Shown one piece after another: positions 48,421 to 61,736 of a stretch of DNA of 64,000 bases (position 1 is the first letter of the stretch; every line of letters starts with the position of its first letter). The DNA is taken from contig NC_063285.1 of NCBI RefSeq assembly GCF_910591885.1, forward strand, positions 8,589,395 through 8,653,394, in the 5' to 3' direction. The stretch comes from Bombus terrestris (taxonomy: Eukaryota > Arthropoda > Insecta > Hymenoptera > Apidae). The position numbers were made by a program, and so were the translations under genes. The notes below the pieces were generated by a model. That model was given only the letters and a program-made list of their open reading frames with translations. It was not told the DNA's origin and searched no databases.

Positions 48421-49334
48421 TGAAGTCTGTCAATTCATAATGCTGTAAGCGTCGGTAAAATATATGTAATTTGATATCGACAGATATGGAAACTAATAAA
48501 ATTGTCCTATATCGCGGCGTATTCTGAGCGTCACAAATTGGAGAATTAGATCGATCTATGGATAAAAATAATAATACATTAATCCATTATACGTAGTAGC
48601 GATTTTTCAAACGTCTCGAACATAGTATAATGCTGACGATTTGTTTATATTGAAATTCAGCAAACGTAGAAATACAAATATAACGTAACGTATAAAATTT
48701 CATTTGCACTTTAGTTGTGCTTTTAAGATACTTTTCTTGACCAAGGGTCGTAACTGCATGTTAATCTACTTTTCTTGATAACTACTTGAAAGATTAGGAT
48801 AGAATATATGCATATTAGATATACATATTGTGTTACGTGCTATTTAACACGATGCCGAAAGAAAGTTCATATTTGCTTATTTTGTTCTTATCGCAGTGTG
48901 ATAACGTATCAACGATAAAATCAAATAAAAACTTTCCTCAATATTTTATATGGTGATAAATTATTGACTCTTTCAAATATCTTGATTGATGGATATCTCT
49001 GTCAATTTTTCCAGTGAATGATAATCATTCTAATATAAGAGAGAAATAATAAAGCTTATTTATAAAAATGATAGACGACTTATAGTATATTCATAAATTC
49101 AATTATAGTTATATAATATATGTGAATTTAGTTTCTGCAAAGTAATTGCATTTAATCAATAGAATCTTCTCAAAATAGATAAGATTGCCGAGATATTACG
49201 ATGTATGTACATATGAACATTTGTTAGATATATAACCGATGATACAGTAGTTGTAATTCTGAAAATCATTTGAAATGATACTTGAAATGAATGTAATTAA
49301 ACATAATTCCAGAAAATTTTCCAATTCCTTGTAT

Positions 49335-49360
49335 TTAACACGTTGAGTGCTACGGTGGTC
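49335..49360 (+). repeat. single end of a piggyBac-type element
   Basis: TTAACACGTTGAGTGCTACG matches the style of the other TTAA termini (compare CACGTTGAATGTCA at 58614), but no inverted partner was found within about 1.5 kb. Probably a truncated remnant. Confidence 0.35.
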
Positions 49361-49599
49361 TCTGGTGATGCAAGTTCTATTCAATTTTTCGTAAATTTTA
49401 CGGATTAAAAAATTTGCAACGATATGAATGACTTCAATAACATCGTCAGAAAAAAGATGCGCAAATACAATACAATATTTCGCAAAAATTAGATGTTATG
49501 ATATGATATATTTCAGAAATCACAATTACTGTAAGACAAATTTTTAAAAATTATGTTACAAGAATTAATTAAAATTAATTAACAAAATTTTGATCACGA

Positions 49600-50530
49600 A
49601 TAACCATTATAAATTGTTAAAATTTTTTTGATAACCGGTAATCATTATTGATGACGGAAATTTAATTTTGGTTACCAAATGCCAATATAAATGATTGGAA
49701 TGTTTTTTAGTTACCAGTAACAAATTATCAACGACACGAATTTTATTTTCTTTACAAATTACCATTATAAATAATTGAAATTTTTTTCATTGTCGGCAAT
49801 TATTATCGATGACGGGAATTTTATTTTGGTTACAAATAAAAATTATCGACGAAATTTAATTTTGGTTACCAATCACCATTATCGATGATCTAAATTTTAT
49901 TTTGGTTACCGATAACCATTATCCACGGTAACAATTTCTTCCACTTCTATTCTACTATCGTTTATTGTTATTAGCATTATTGATAATAATTAGTATACAT
50001 TCATTGACAATATAAAAAATAAAATAAAAATATTAATAATATTAATTATGAAAGCTATACATTTTATTGAGCAAAAAAGGGCATGAAAGTATATGAAACA
50101 AAAAATAGGATAAAAGGTATATTGTAGTACAATGTTAATACAAGTGTGAATAAAAATATTGTACTACAATCTTTCTTGTCTTATTCTTTGTTTCGTACAT
50201 TTTCATAATTAATAAATAAGTTTTATGATTATGTTGCTTTATGTCGTTAATGAATACTAATTTTATCAGTGATATTAATAACAATTCATAATAGTAGAAT
50301 GTAACTAAAAAAAGTTTTTGCCATAGGTAATGGTTATCCGTAACCAAAACAAAATTCTTTTCATCAATTGCTGGTAACTAAAAAAAAAAAAAATTCCCCT
50401 TTGTATCGGTTACTAATGACCAAAATTAAATGTCCTTTATCGATAACAGTTACTAACAGGCAAGAAACGTTGTAATTATCCATAATGGTTATTCGTAAAC
50501 AAAACAATTAAAGGATAATATTTTGTAGTC
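49600..50530. repeat. large imperfect foldback with internal tandem repeats
   Basis: The left arm (about 49898-50133) and right arm (about 50158-50352) are inverted, roughly 75% similar copies, meeting at ATTGTAGTACAAT / ATTGTACTACAAT with a 24-base spacer. Outside them, degenerate units like TTTTGGTTACCAATAACCATTATCGATGA repeat in direct orientation on the left and inverted on the right. The minus-strand open frame at 50135-50347 lies in the right arm and is not convincing as a gene. Confidence 0.75.
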
Positions 50531-51469
50531 ATTCAATATTTTGAGAAATTTCTTTCAGTTTTACCGATAACTTACTTACATTTAAATAAAATTTAATTCT
50601 CACTCAATGACTTTTGCAAAAAAATCTTTGAAATATCTAAATGTTATTTCGGATGTCTGGCATGTTTCAATCCATGCGACTTCCAGGACAAAATATATAT
50701 AATATAAAATTTCCGTGGCAGTCTACGTATTAAGAATATTAGAATATCTTGTATGTTTTTTACAAATGGTAGTAGGTTTCCCTTTAATGGAAACATGAGA
50801 CACGTGAACTTAGTGACTGAATACAGTTCACTGGATACAGCGCGTATACACTTTTCTGTATGTATATTAATAGCTTGAATTCGTTCTTTTGTACATTCCA
50901 GTAACGTTTCGTCCTTGCTTGGTTTTAGCTTGCAGTTGCTAGTGTTTACTTCGTGAGTATCAGTGTCACGAGAAATAGCGCCAACATCTTAGAAACTTGA
51001 AATGGCAAATGATGCCATTTTTATCGTTTAACTATGCTTTATAATTAACTTGAAGATATCGTGAGTTCTTTCAAATTTCTTTTTAATCTTTCCACCTATT
51101 TAAAAGAAAAAGAAATAGATTTCATTATTTACGTGGTGCAATGGAACCTGTGGAATTAATTTCAATTAAATTAAGTCTGTAATTAGCGTCTCCTTTTACA
51201 ATTATTACTTTATATTTTGAAACCAATAATAGAAGAATAATTACAGAGAACAGGACACAATATAAACGTAATACTTTTTAAATTATTTATGGACTCTGCA
51301 TCTTCATTATTGTTAAATCAAATTTTACAATCATACACTGAACTATAGGTTGAATCATATTCTCTTTGTGCTTCAAACCATCTGATGCCATAAACATCTC
51401 AAAATAAGAAGGTTCTCATCATTGTTTTCACCGTAACCTTCCCTTTCTTCAGTGTGAAGATTTAAAACC

Positions 51470-51780
51470 TTGATAATTGATATCCATCCAAATTTCAAAA
51501 CTTTATCGCACAAGACATATCAAGATACTGGCAGTTCTTTATTGCTGGTTTATTGTCGTTGTCAAATTTATTTTTCAAACGCATTAGAGTTATCTTACTA
51601 CTTGAAACACCTGAGTAATTTTCAATTACATGTTTCCGTCTTTCACATTATTAATTATAGATCTTCGAACGTTGTAGATTTTTACAATTCTTGCAACACT
51701 TCCATATCTTTTTCCAACTGTTCAGGCATCTTTTCTTTCCTTTCGTCGTTCGTTACGACACGTTTCCTCTTTGATGCCAT
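51470..51780 (-). pseudogene. possible pogo/Tigger-like transposase N-terminal remnant
   Basis: The minus strand from ATG at 51780 reads MASKRKRVVTNDERKEKMPE and continues QLEKDMEVLQEL before a stop. A shifted frame then gives KIYNVRRSIINNVK. This resembles the N-terminal helix-turn-helix of Tigger/jerky transposases (KRKR...EKLEVI...YNVGRSTI). The frame is broken several times and no catalytic part is seen. Confidence 0.35.
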
Positions 51781-52379
51781 TAGACGCGAGATATTAACGC
51801 GTGCAATATTACCTTCGTATTAAGGTAATAGGAAAATAATATGAAATTATAGAAAGGACACATAGTAGCGATGGGCACAAGCGAAAGATTTGTTCTGCTA
51901 ATGGAACGTTTCGATAGTAGAATATACGAATAGTGGAATATTCGGATAATAGATCCTCGGCTACTGGATGTTCGACTGTATTCTATTGTACGTGTATTAT
52001 TAATCTTCTGTTTTTACTTCGCTGGCGAGAAATTTCTAAGAAGAATTTCCAGCGTAATTCTATGGTAATCGAACTTGTACAATTTTTGTTCGCGCTATAA
52101 AATAGAAATATATAAAAATGCTCTATGAAATTAAAATAGTAAATATAAATGCAACATGAATACACATTACAATAAAAATTATTTCTATTGACAAAGATAA
52201 TAACACGGTACAAGGAGATTAAAAAAATACGATATGGTAGAAAATAAGGAGAAGGGAAGAAGAAATTTTTATCCAATCTCTTTATCAACGTTCGTACTAA
52301 ACGAAATAAATTTTCATTCGTTAAAACTTCATATCGGATAGGAACGCGATAATTTGCCGAGACTGATTTCGATGATTGG

Positions 52380-52622
52380 TCATTATTGCAGTCGATTACG
52401 TATATTGCAACTGATGTACGACTGTTAATAAAACTAGTTGCTCTGTTAGCGGAATCTCTTTTCTAAAATAATCTTACTTAAACATTATTCAATTATTATT
52501 ATTATCATATTATTATCATTATTGCAATTGATTACGTATATTGCAACTGATGTACGACTGATAATAAAACTATTTGCTCTGTTAGCGGAATCTCTTTTCA
52601 GAAATAATCTTACTTAAACATT
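52380..52622. repeat. direct duplication of about 107 bp
   Basis: 52380-52487 and about 52517-52622 are near-identical (GATTACGTATATTGCAACTG, GTTAGCGGAATCTCTTTTC), separated by about 30 AT-rich bases. Confidence 0.85.
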
Positions 52623-52793
52623 GATTTATATATTGCCAGCTTGTAATTGATACCTTGATCGTAAGAATTTATATGTAAATTTATAGACTCGTGATACGTT
52701 TTCCAGGTACGTGATCCGTCGGACAAGGAAAAATATTACACCTTTGTTCTTTAGATTTTTATTTTGTTTATTTACTGTATAACAATATACGTA

Positions 52794-54566
52794 CAGGGTG
52801 GCTCAGCTGAATGGGATCACCTAAATGTTTGCTTCATTTATTGCTGTAGGAAGAACTTCTCAGTACAAAGTTACGCTACTTCAGGCGTCACGTGTAAGAG
52901 TTGGACTTTCTCACAGGTTTTTTTTTTTTTTTAAGAGATTTCGTGGTCATCGGTATTTTTTAGATGGTATTTACTTTTTTCTGAAGATACTTAATTTTCA
53001 AGAGATATTTTGACCTTGATTTTGTACAACGTGGCTGTGTTTATCTTTCGGTTTTTTGTGTTTCGTACTCCGCATTTGATGAAATTCGGCTGGAAATATT
53101 TTTGAATGTAACGCAATCGCCCAAGAAATCTTCGTTTTCTATTTAACGATAACACAAATTGTTTGAAGGAAAATACTTGCAGAATGCAAAAGGTGTAAAA
53201 ATGGTTTATGTGTCTGCTTTTTAATTAGAATCTCTTATTTTTATTTATATCATATCTTATATTTTGTTTATATATATATTGTTTCGTTTAAATTTCTTCC
53301 GTAAAAATTTTACTCAACCAAATTCATATGCATGAAAAGGTATATAAAATAAATATACAAATAAATCATTAATCGATAATAAATCAAAGAAGTTTAATCT
53401 TAAGCAATCCTTTGTCATATTTATAATTGTATCGTTTATTACCATTTAGTAAGACAAAATTAAATTTGCATATCGAGATAAACATGTTTATTTATTTTCG
53501 CATAAAGAATCAAATTTTGGCTGGATATTTGATATAACTGTATTCGTGGACCAAAGGCCTAAGAGATATCGAGTGAACTATAAACAATGTCGCGAGAAAG
53601 GCGAAGTGCCGATAGGTCGTGACCCTGGCCACGAGCGGTTGCGGAACACGTGCGTGGTGGAGCTAAGACAAAAAACAAAGGGATGCTAAGGGAGAAAGAC
53701 GAATTAACCGTGAGAGAGTTAGTTGAGAAGTCAAAGAGTGAGAATCGAGAAGTCAGGAAGATAGTGTTGCTTGCGTTGTCGAGAGAGTGTGGTCCGCGTA
53801 AGATAGAGCGTTGGATCCGTGGTGACGAGAGTTGCAAATTAACCATTTAATTGTCTAAATTATAGTACGTTGTTGTATATAGTTCACGTTAGACGACCAT
53901 CGTTTTCTGTTTAACCAACATCTGTTTAATCCATTTATTGTAAATAAATTAATTGTAGTAAAGATCCTACACAACAGAGCATCTTCAACGTTTCTCAGAG
54001 GTAATTGATATTTCGGTTGTATAGTCCTCAATGACGAAGACTTTGTTTTGCAACAGATACGTAGTATAAAATGTTATGTGTGTTTAGAATCTTTTTATCA
54101 TTGTAGTATTATTATTAGTATAATAATACCATTTTAACGATTTTTTAAAAAGCTGCAGTTTCATACCTGTGTCGATTAAACAACTTTGTGAATTCTTCAC
54201 TCTTTGATTGATTAATTTAAGGTGATCAATATTCATTTCACTGGTATGGGGCAGTTGCAGAAATTTCCACGATCCCATAATTCTGTTACGCAACCTCATA
54301 TGGAGTCTGGACCCATAATTTAACAAGCCCTGCTATGGAGAATAAAAAATCACATAGATTGGTGTAAAAAAAATGTACAAAGTTCTATTAAAAGAAAGAA
54401 AAATACCGATGACCTCGAAGTCTCCTAGAAAAGAAACGAACTTGAAGAATTCTTTTCACCGTTACACGTGCCCCTTGAAATAGCCTAATTTCGCCCTGAA
54501 AAGCTTTTTCATGCAACAATACGTGAAGCAGATATTTAGATGATTCCATTAAGCTGAGTCACTCTG
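52794..54566. mobile_element. TA-flanked DNA element with long terminal inverted repeats
   Basis: The left end CAGGGTGGCTCAGCTGAATG and the inverted right end CAGAGTGACTCAGCTTAATG align by eye at about 70-75% for over 100 bases inward. They realign at TTCGNGGTCATCGGTATTTTT, so the arms are about 170 bases. TA dinucleotides flank both ends (52792-52793 and 54567-54568). No transposase frame remains. The interior carries the LTR at 53539-53971, so the element is the older insertion. Confidence 0.7.
53539..53971 (+). mobile_element. solo LTR nested in DNA element
   Basis: This copy is related to the LTR at 29557. It shares CCAAAGGCCTAAGA (with CCAAAAGGCCTAAGA), ACTATAAACAATGTCGCGAGA and GTGACCCTGGCCACG in the same order, starts TGTATTCG and ends near CCTACA. 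No clear target duplication is seen and the right edge is uncertain by a few bases. The minus-strand 95-codon frame and plus-strand frame inside it are not genes. Confidence 0.6.
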
Positions 54567-56454
54567 TATAACCACATCACCATATAACGCTATATAAAAT
54601 CGTTATCCTACTATTCTAATGTGTTTTTTTATGAACTAATAAACATATTCACGTCACTAGTTCGCAGTATTTGTCTCGTGAGGTGTAGATTTATGAGAGA
54701 AATAGAAGTTTCAACTGCTGTTAGATCGTTGTATTCTGTTATAGTCTGAATAGATTTTTATATTATTTTATATTAATGTATCCTTTATATTATATTGTAT
54801 ATTAATTTCTTCACATTATATTGCATTATGATTTATGATATGATTGAATTCAAGGTCAACAGAATACAAAAATCAAATAAATATTTTCAGTAGATATTTG
54901 ATAAAACACTGCATTTATTGAATACAGTTAGGAAAGAAGATTCTGTCTGAAGATTTTAGATATTAGACCTTATTATTAAAAGATATCATTCGTCTGTGAA
55001 CGATGCAATATTTCATAATTGTGAATTTCATTTTAAATGACGCATTGTACGTCTAACGTAACGATCTTTCCTTTGTTGTACTCGAACATAGCAATTTTGC
55101 AAAGTGTTTTAATTGATCGTTTCTTGTTTTCATCTTGCAATAAACGCGCGTTTAAAAATCTTATCTCACCGGTTGGTTGGTTAGTGATTGGGGCTGGCGA
55201 GGAGGACTAAAAGGAAAAAATCAAGAAGATTCTTAACCAGCATATTTATCGTCATCGTCCGTATCAAAATGAATAATTCATGTCGAAAATCGGCAAAACC
55301 GCGGTTGCTTAAATTGCAAATTTCGTAATTTCGTTTCTTTTTTTTTGGTAATTTAAAAACCAAAAGGACGATTAAATATTAACATAAAAAAATATAATTT
55401 TGGTACCGGTGCTACAGTGGCGCGTTTCGCGAAATAGTGTGACGAAACAGGTTTACGCCCTTTTACCACCTGTGTTTCGAAATGCGGTACAACACGATTG
55501 TCCGAACTAATTGCGTTCACGATGATCGGATAATCGAATTTTTCGAATAATCGAACGACTCACGTCTAATTAAATTCTACAAGAAAAATTAGAATTTCTT
55601 ACAAATATGTAATTTACAATATTCTTAATAAAAATTAGTAAAATTAAATCTTAGTAAAATTTCTTACAAATATGTATTACACGTATTACATATGTATGTT
55701 TTAATCATTTCTGTTCTTCTAATTTTTCTGACATTTTTTCCTGCTAAATTGCATATCATTTTTAGACTTAGTACAGTGTTCCCTCGATCAACGTGGGGGA
55801 CACCTACTGACCGCCTAGTTGCAAAGCAACTCTCCTCCCACAAAAACTGGAGCACAACATACTCACATACGTACACACATTTATATTCTTCCCGTGCATG
55901 TGTATATGTTCATCATATTTGAAAAGGAAATTTTAGTTTGCGAGGAGAAATATAAAAATAACGAAGTATTACGCTATCTGTCCTCGTGTTTTATACGACA
56001 AATTTTACAAGGTTGAAGTTAAAATATTTTTCAAACTAATTATTTTTCGATCCAAGTACCTTCACACCTTTTCACGGAGAATTAAAAAATCCATCGAATG
56101 ATGTGTAAAAAAATGTATTGTTCCATTTGGAACAATGGATGTGACTTCGTCTTTTCATCGAGCTGAAACCTCTTTTTTTTTTTTTAATTCTTGGTATTGC
56201 AATTTGTAGTCGGTTGGAAGCTGATTAATTTTTATCAGAATTATTTATTATCGGAATTATTTATTATTATTATAAATTATTTTTTATCGGAAAAATCGTG
56301 GTCACTGATGTTTACACCTCTGTATATAGATTGGTTACATTATTACTTATAATATATATATACAGTACTTACACTATTACTTATAATTGTACATAAATTG
56401 GTGTGAAACAAACATAAAAAAAATGAAATTTGTGAAAAAGAAAAATCCGAGCAG

Positions 56455-56520
56455 AAACTACTACTACTCTACTACAACTACTGCTACTAGTACTACTATT
56501 ACTACTACTACTACTAATAA
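56455..56520. repeat. ACT trinucleotide microsatellite
   Basis: Imperfect (ACT)n/(CTA)n run of about 60 bases. Confidence 0.8.
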
Positions 56521-58613
56521 TAATATTATAAAAATAATAATAATTTTTGACATCATTTATATTTATTTTAAAAAGTTAAATGTTAATATAAATAATTGCA
56601 GTACGAAAATAGAATGTTAAATTGACTAGCGTAGTTAATTGAAACAGCAGGCCTGGCAACGTCGCCGCGGATGTCAGAATGGAATTGTCATCATGAAAAA
56701 AAAAGACAAGAAAGAGAAATTAGTTAGAATTACCAAAAAAAAAAGATTAAAGACTTAATAATTATAAAATAAAATTCGTTAAACTTGAGAAAATTATTTG
56801 ACAGTAATAAATAAATTGAGATTGGTATTATATTATTTAATGTCTTATCTCCAAATTTCGGATAATAAACTAATACACGGTTCAGACTTAATATGAATTT
56901 GAAACAATTATACATTGTATCTTTTCTAAAGAACTATCTTTTTCACAGAATTAGCTTTAACTAAAGAAATTGGTGTATTTCAGTCAAACGTCTAAACATA
57001 CGCATTGTGAGACGTTGCCACATCGGCTGCATTGCGTAGCTTCTGAAGGATTTCTACGTAAATCTGTGTTTTTCATTAGTATTCAAGTAAAAAGCATCTG
57101 GACAGTTCTACAGAAATAGAACAATTCACTTCGTCACATTTGGATATAATTTTCTGCCAATTTTGGCATGGTTCTTGGATACAGGTTTTCCATTTTCGAA
57201 GGAAAAGTAAAACTAAAATCCTTGCCTTTTCATCACTGTGCGATGACAACGCCTCGACTTTTACTAACAATTTCTCGATAATTATGTGATAAATCGATTT
57301 CAGATTTTACACGAGGGTCTCTTGAGCTCCAAATTAATTCCGCTCGAAATTTGAAATTTGAGGTTTAATCTTGAATTTTGAGGTTTACCTAAGAATTACC
57401 TTCAAATGTGTCCGAATATTAAAGTGAATAATGTAGGTACCAGCTCACTGCAAGTACCGAAAAAGGCGCGAGTACCCGGTATTACAGCAGATAGATGTAA
57501 CCAGGATGCACGATATCCTATTGACTATTGTACAACAGATTACAAAAGTGATTTTATAGCTATGTTTCGACAACTGCGCAACAAGACTTATCTCATTAAG
57601 TAGTTAACGTTTGAATTGTTAATAACTGGTTAGTCATTAAAATAAAAGGTATCAGCAATTCTGAAGTGTTTTTTACCAAGATTGTCCGAAGAGGTGTGAA
57701 GGTATAACAGTGGAAATTTCTGTCGTATGTACAGAACAATTGATTTATTATTGTCATGTGCCGTTTTGAAATTTCCATGCATGTCAGCGAACAGTTTGTT
57801 GCGTAATTACCATTACTTTACCATTTACGATAATCTTCGACACTAACCACAAAAAGAATCAGCTAGGAGCAAATGATTTTTACTTCATTCGGTAGTATAC
57901 ATGCACCTTTGGCTATTCGAGAATACAGTTCTTAATGCAGCACAATGTGGGACATTTTTTTTCTAGGAAGAAGTAAAGGTAAAACTTTCCTGAAAAGGGG
58001 TTTTTCTAAAAATGGTGCAGGAAATATTACAAATGAGAAAGAAGGTTCGTGTAGGTCTCATTCTGTTCATCTTGGAACATGCTATATTGCTGGTTATGAT
58101 AGAGATATGATACAATCCCTGACGCGGCAAACATAAAAGAAAAATAATGCTTCCAAAGTGGATCAAACATATTGTTGGGATTTAACCTTTTATTGAGTAA
58201 TCTAATTCTTTCAGAGACAAAAGTTTCGGTGTAATAGACATACGTGTCAGTGACTATGAACGTGACTTAAGTTAATTGCTTTTCATGCAGAAATTCTTGC
58301 ATATTATTGTAATGTATATTGTAACATGAAATAAAGTAAAAGTTCAAGTTATCTTTAAGTTGTAGACTTACACAATTTTCATAATCATCGGCGCGTATGT
58401 AAGGAGATTTCCCTCTGCTTACATTTTCGTTGTCTGTCAAGTCAAAAATTAGCTTTCATCACATTCTCTCATGAAACGCGCCTCATCTGTGTGATGAGAG
58501 CTAGTAGTATGTGCAATATCCTGTAAAGATTTTAGAGCGACCAGGGCCATGTACATTTTGAGATTTTATCTACGCCAGATGATAAAAATCCTTTTTGTGG
58601 AAGACACGTTTAA

Positions 58614-59297
58614 CACGTTGAATGTCACGCCAGTTTTACAAGGTTTGGCTATGACGTCACGATAGATTTTTTATTATGCGATACATATAATGTTGAAATA
58701 TTACGTACAAGAGATATGTTACGGTGTATAATCATCATTAATGAATTTATCTCACTGGGGTCACTAATGACCCCCATCGCGCTGTAGTGCAATTTCGCTC
58801 GATTCACTTATTTTTTGCCATTATCAATTATCTCATATTGTTTCTTCGCGTTGCTAAATAATTGTTCTATGTTGCTACGTCCCAGGACCTATCATAAACC
58901 ATAATCCATCCCTCGGTCATACTTATTCGGATTAATAATCCTAAAAAACCGTTACAAGATTTAGCATTTTTAACTTTACTCTCAAGGCCTTTAATTGCCA
59001 TCAAACACCTTTCAAGTGGAAACGATGCTTAGAGTTATTGTTCATTAAGGTAAAACACGGAAAAAGCGGGTTTTTCCCATGTTCGACAGCCATTGGTAAA
59101 GGGTGCACGTAAAAGATGTATATTTCATGTATAAATAAAACTATTTTTATATGTTTTATACTGTATTAATTTCGTCACACCACTGTAGTAACGATGGTAA
59201 TAATATAAAATTTATAACTATTGACATTTGTCCAAATTATGTATTTCTACTAATCTTGGTGCGCGGGTCACCGGTGACCCCCATGACATTCAACGTG
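58614..59297. mobile_element. piggyBac-type non-autonomous element (CACGTTGAATGTCA family)
   Basis: Perfect 14-bp terminal inverted repeats CACGTTGAATGTCA / TGACATTCAACGTG flanked by exact TTAA duplications (58610-58613 and 59298-59301). The 684-base interior has no transposase. Internal palindromes GGGTCACTAATGACCCCC and GGGTCACCGGTGACCCCC lie towards each end. Confidence 0.9.
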
Positions 59298-59929
59298 TTA
59301 AAGTTTTATATCAAATAAGTTCACTAAACTTGTGAAGATTAAATGCATTGAGTAACAGTTCCGACTCTAGGGTTTCGTAACAGGATAGTACAAAAGACAG
59401 AAGTAGGTATAGGGGTAAGCAACAAACCTGCTACGGTCAGGGACTCGAAATGGTCATTTACCGCTAGGGGTGTTGAAAATACATAAATGGTTGTACATTC
59501 TGATGACACAATACTTGAAATTTCTCCTTCAAAATTTAACAGTACATTCTCAAATATACAGGCTACACGACCGTTGGACCGATACTGTCATGCGTGACCT
59601 GCGTTGTAGAAATGCAACTGCACACGAGTCCTGTGGTACATTCAGTGTTGTAGCTAACACTCGTGTAGTGTTGATCTAATTCTGTTACAAAGCGATATCT
59701 CTGTTACTTTTAACGATATTAAATATTAGATATTCGTTCTCGGTTTTGTCAAACTGTTACCCCATTTCGAGTTTGACTGTAGATATTCCCATTATGAGTA
59801 ACGATCCGACCTCACTCTGATGTTAGCCCGGAAACGATTCCTAGAAAGAATATTAGTCCACTCTCGGTTCGATCTTGGACGGGTCAAATTACTATCCTAT
59901 GATTTTGATTATGGGTATTCACACTATGA

Positions 59930-60168
59930 GTTCAACGCGTTCGATAATACTTAGAATATTTGCAAATGGTCCGGGGTATGTTCGTAATGGTGACCTTAGG
60001 ATAGGTTTAGGTATTAAAACAGTCGAAGAGGGAACAGAATGTTTTACAAAGAAATATAAAACTCGACTCGAAAGCAATGCAGATAGCTTAGCCAGAAACC
60101 TGTACATATTGAATTTAGCTCGAAGGTTGGGAAAAACACATCCGGAGGATCTGATCACGACACAATAA
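59930..60168 (+). pseudogene. Jockey-like non-LTR retrotransposon, ORF2 C-terminal fragment
   Basis: The translation reads SIILRIFANGPGYVRNGDL, then LGIKTVEE, KYKTRLES and LARRLGKTHPEDLI before TAA. It follows the Jockey-clade reverse transcriptase C-terminal pattern (ILR.I.NAPWYVRN, ...HPEDL). The rest of ORF2 is absent or unrecognisable upstream. The following TCCAATAGGACAA matches the tail after 31162. Confidence 0.7.
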
Positions 60169-61411
60169 GTCAGTATTGCTAGGACAGACGCAAGCCCGGG
60201 TATCGTCCAATAGGACAATATCTACGTGCTAATCGATCAAAATTATATAATAATTTACTGAGTATTTAAAGAAACTAATTGTAAGTTAATCATAGAGTCA
60301 ATAAAAAGGGAAGACTATAATCGCTTCTTATTACTTACTTTTCAGTTCAATGGTATCTTTCTCATAGATAAATGGTATTTCATCTAAAGATCTATTGGAC
60401 TTTAGAAATGTAAGAAAACTGAGAATTAGTTCATAAAAAATCGCTGTTTGGTCTACTGTGCGCCGCAACAACACTCGAAAAATTACGGGTTGACTGATGG
60501 TAAATTGAGAAACGCGTTCATACTATCGGTTCAGTTCTGAACCAGCCCGATCTCTCTAGCTGTATTGAATCGACCACTGAATACAATTTTATAGATTTTC
60601 TGACCAATTAGGGTTCTATATCTGGCACTCCTTGCCAATCAATCACTTAGTCGATCTTTGTACAAAGGAATTAAATAAAATTCCTCGCTACCCGAAAATC
60701 TACCACCTTATGTCCACTGACCATAAAGCATTGTTTCATAAATGTACATTAGGCGCGTTGATGTAGGTAGACAGTAAGTACGCATGCAGTGGTTATTGTA
60801 AAACCGTATGGTATAAGCAGGCCCTGCAACTTCCGTGGTGGGGGTAGTTTCAGATTTGAGGACAGAAAGTTTCTTGTATTGTCCACCATACACAGTTGAT
60901 TTCGAGTAGTCAACAATCTCAACAAAGTAACACGTGCTGGAAATAATCCAATGAATATTTTATAGTTTTTATAATACTTTATAAATGGGTATACGCTATT
61001 TATCCATAAACAATTCTATTTATGATTAAACTTCGTTTTAGGAGACAAAAAATTATAACCTCTTGTCCCCTATCGTTTTGACTACTCTGCAGCAACGCCC
61101 CTGGTGGCGGGCTGCAGAAACACAGGTCGCTACATAACTGTAAGATCCACCACCAGGGAAGTTTCAAGACGTGTATATACCTGTATATATCGTGTTGTAA
61201 AACAATATGCACGAAACGACAGGGTTTTCGTCAAGTCTGGCTTTAACATTCTCAGTCAGTGGCTAAACGTTGAAGCATCTAGTAAAACGACAGTTCTAGT
61301 GATTCAGGATGAAAGCGTCTTTCTCGTTGCCCGACATTTTATTAATGTTACAAAATGTATGTACACTTCGTAGTTTGAACATCGGCATAAGCGTATCGTC
61401 TCGTTTGAAGC

Positions 61412-61553
61412 TAAGTCTACACTATCAGACAATTTTCCATAGACGTGTGACACAGCCAATAAAAATCTATTTTTCTGCGGATTTTCCATGAAACACAGAT
61501 TTTATTTGGCTGCGACACGTGTCTATGGAAAATTGTCTGATAGTGTGGACTTA
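61412..61553. mobile_element. 142-bp TA-flanked palindromic MITE
   Basis: Arms of about 57 bases starting TAAGTCTACACTATCAGACA and ending TGTCTGATAGTGTGGACTTA are inverted with a few mismatches around a short core. TA flanks both sides, consistent with a TA-target DNA transposon derivative. The open frames overlapping it are by-products. Confidence 0.8.
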
Positions 61554-61736
61554 ATAAGGTTATGTCTACGCTTCTTTGATACGACTCTTTCGTGGACAGT
61601 GGGTCTTAGTCGACCTGTCTGTCACCATTTTTAAAGAATTTCAAATTATTCGCTGTTTGTTGAATGTTGTCGAAAATAAGTGACGTAATTATTTATTATT
61701 TAATTTGTTTCTTCGCATGTGTGGTTGTCCGTGAAG

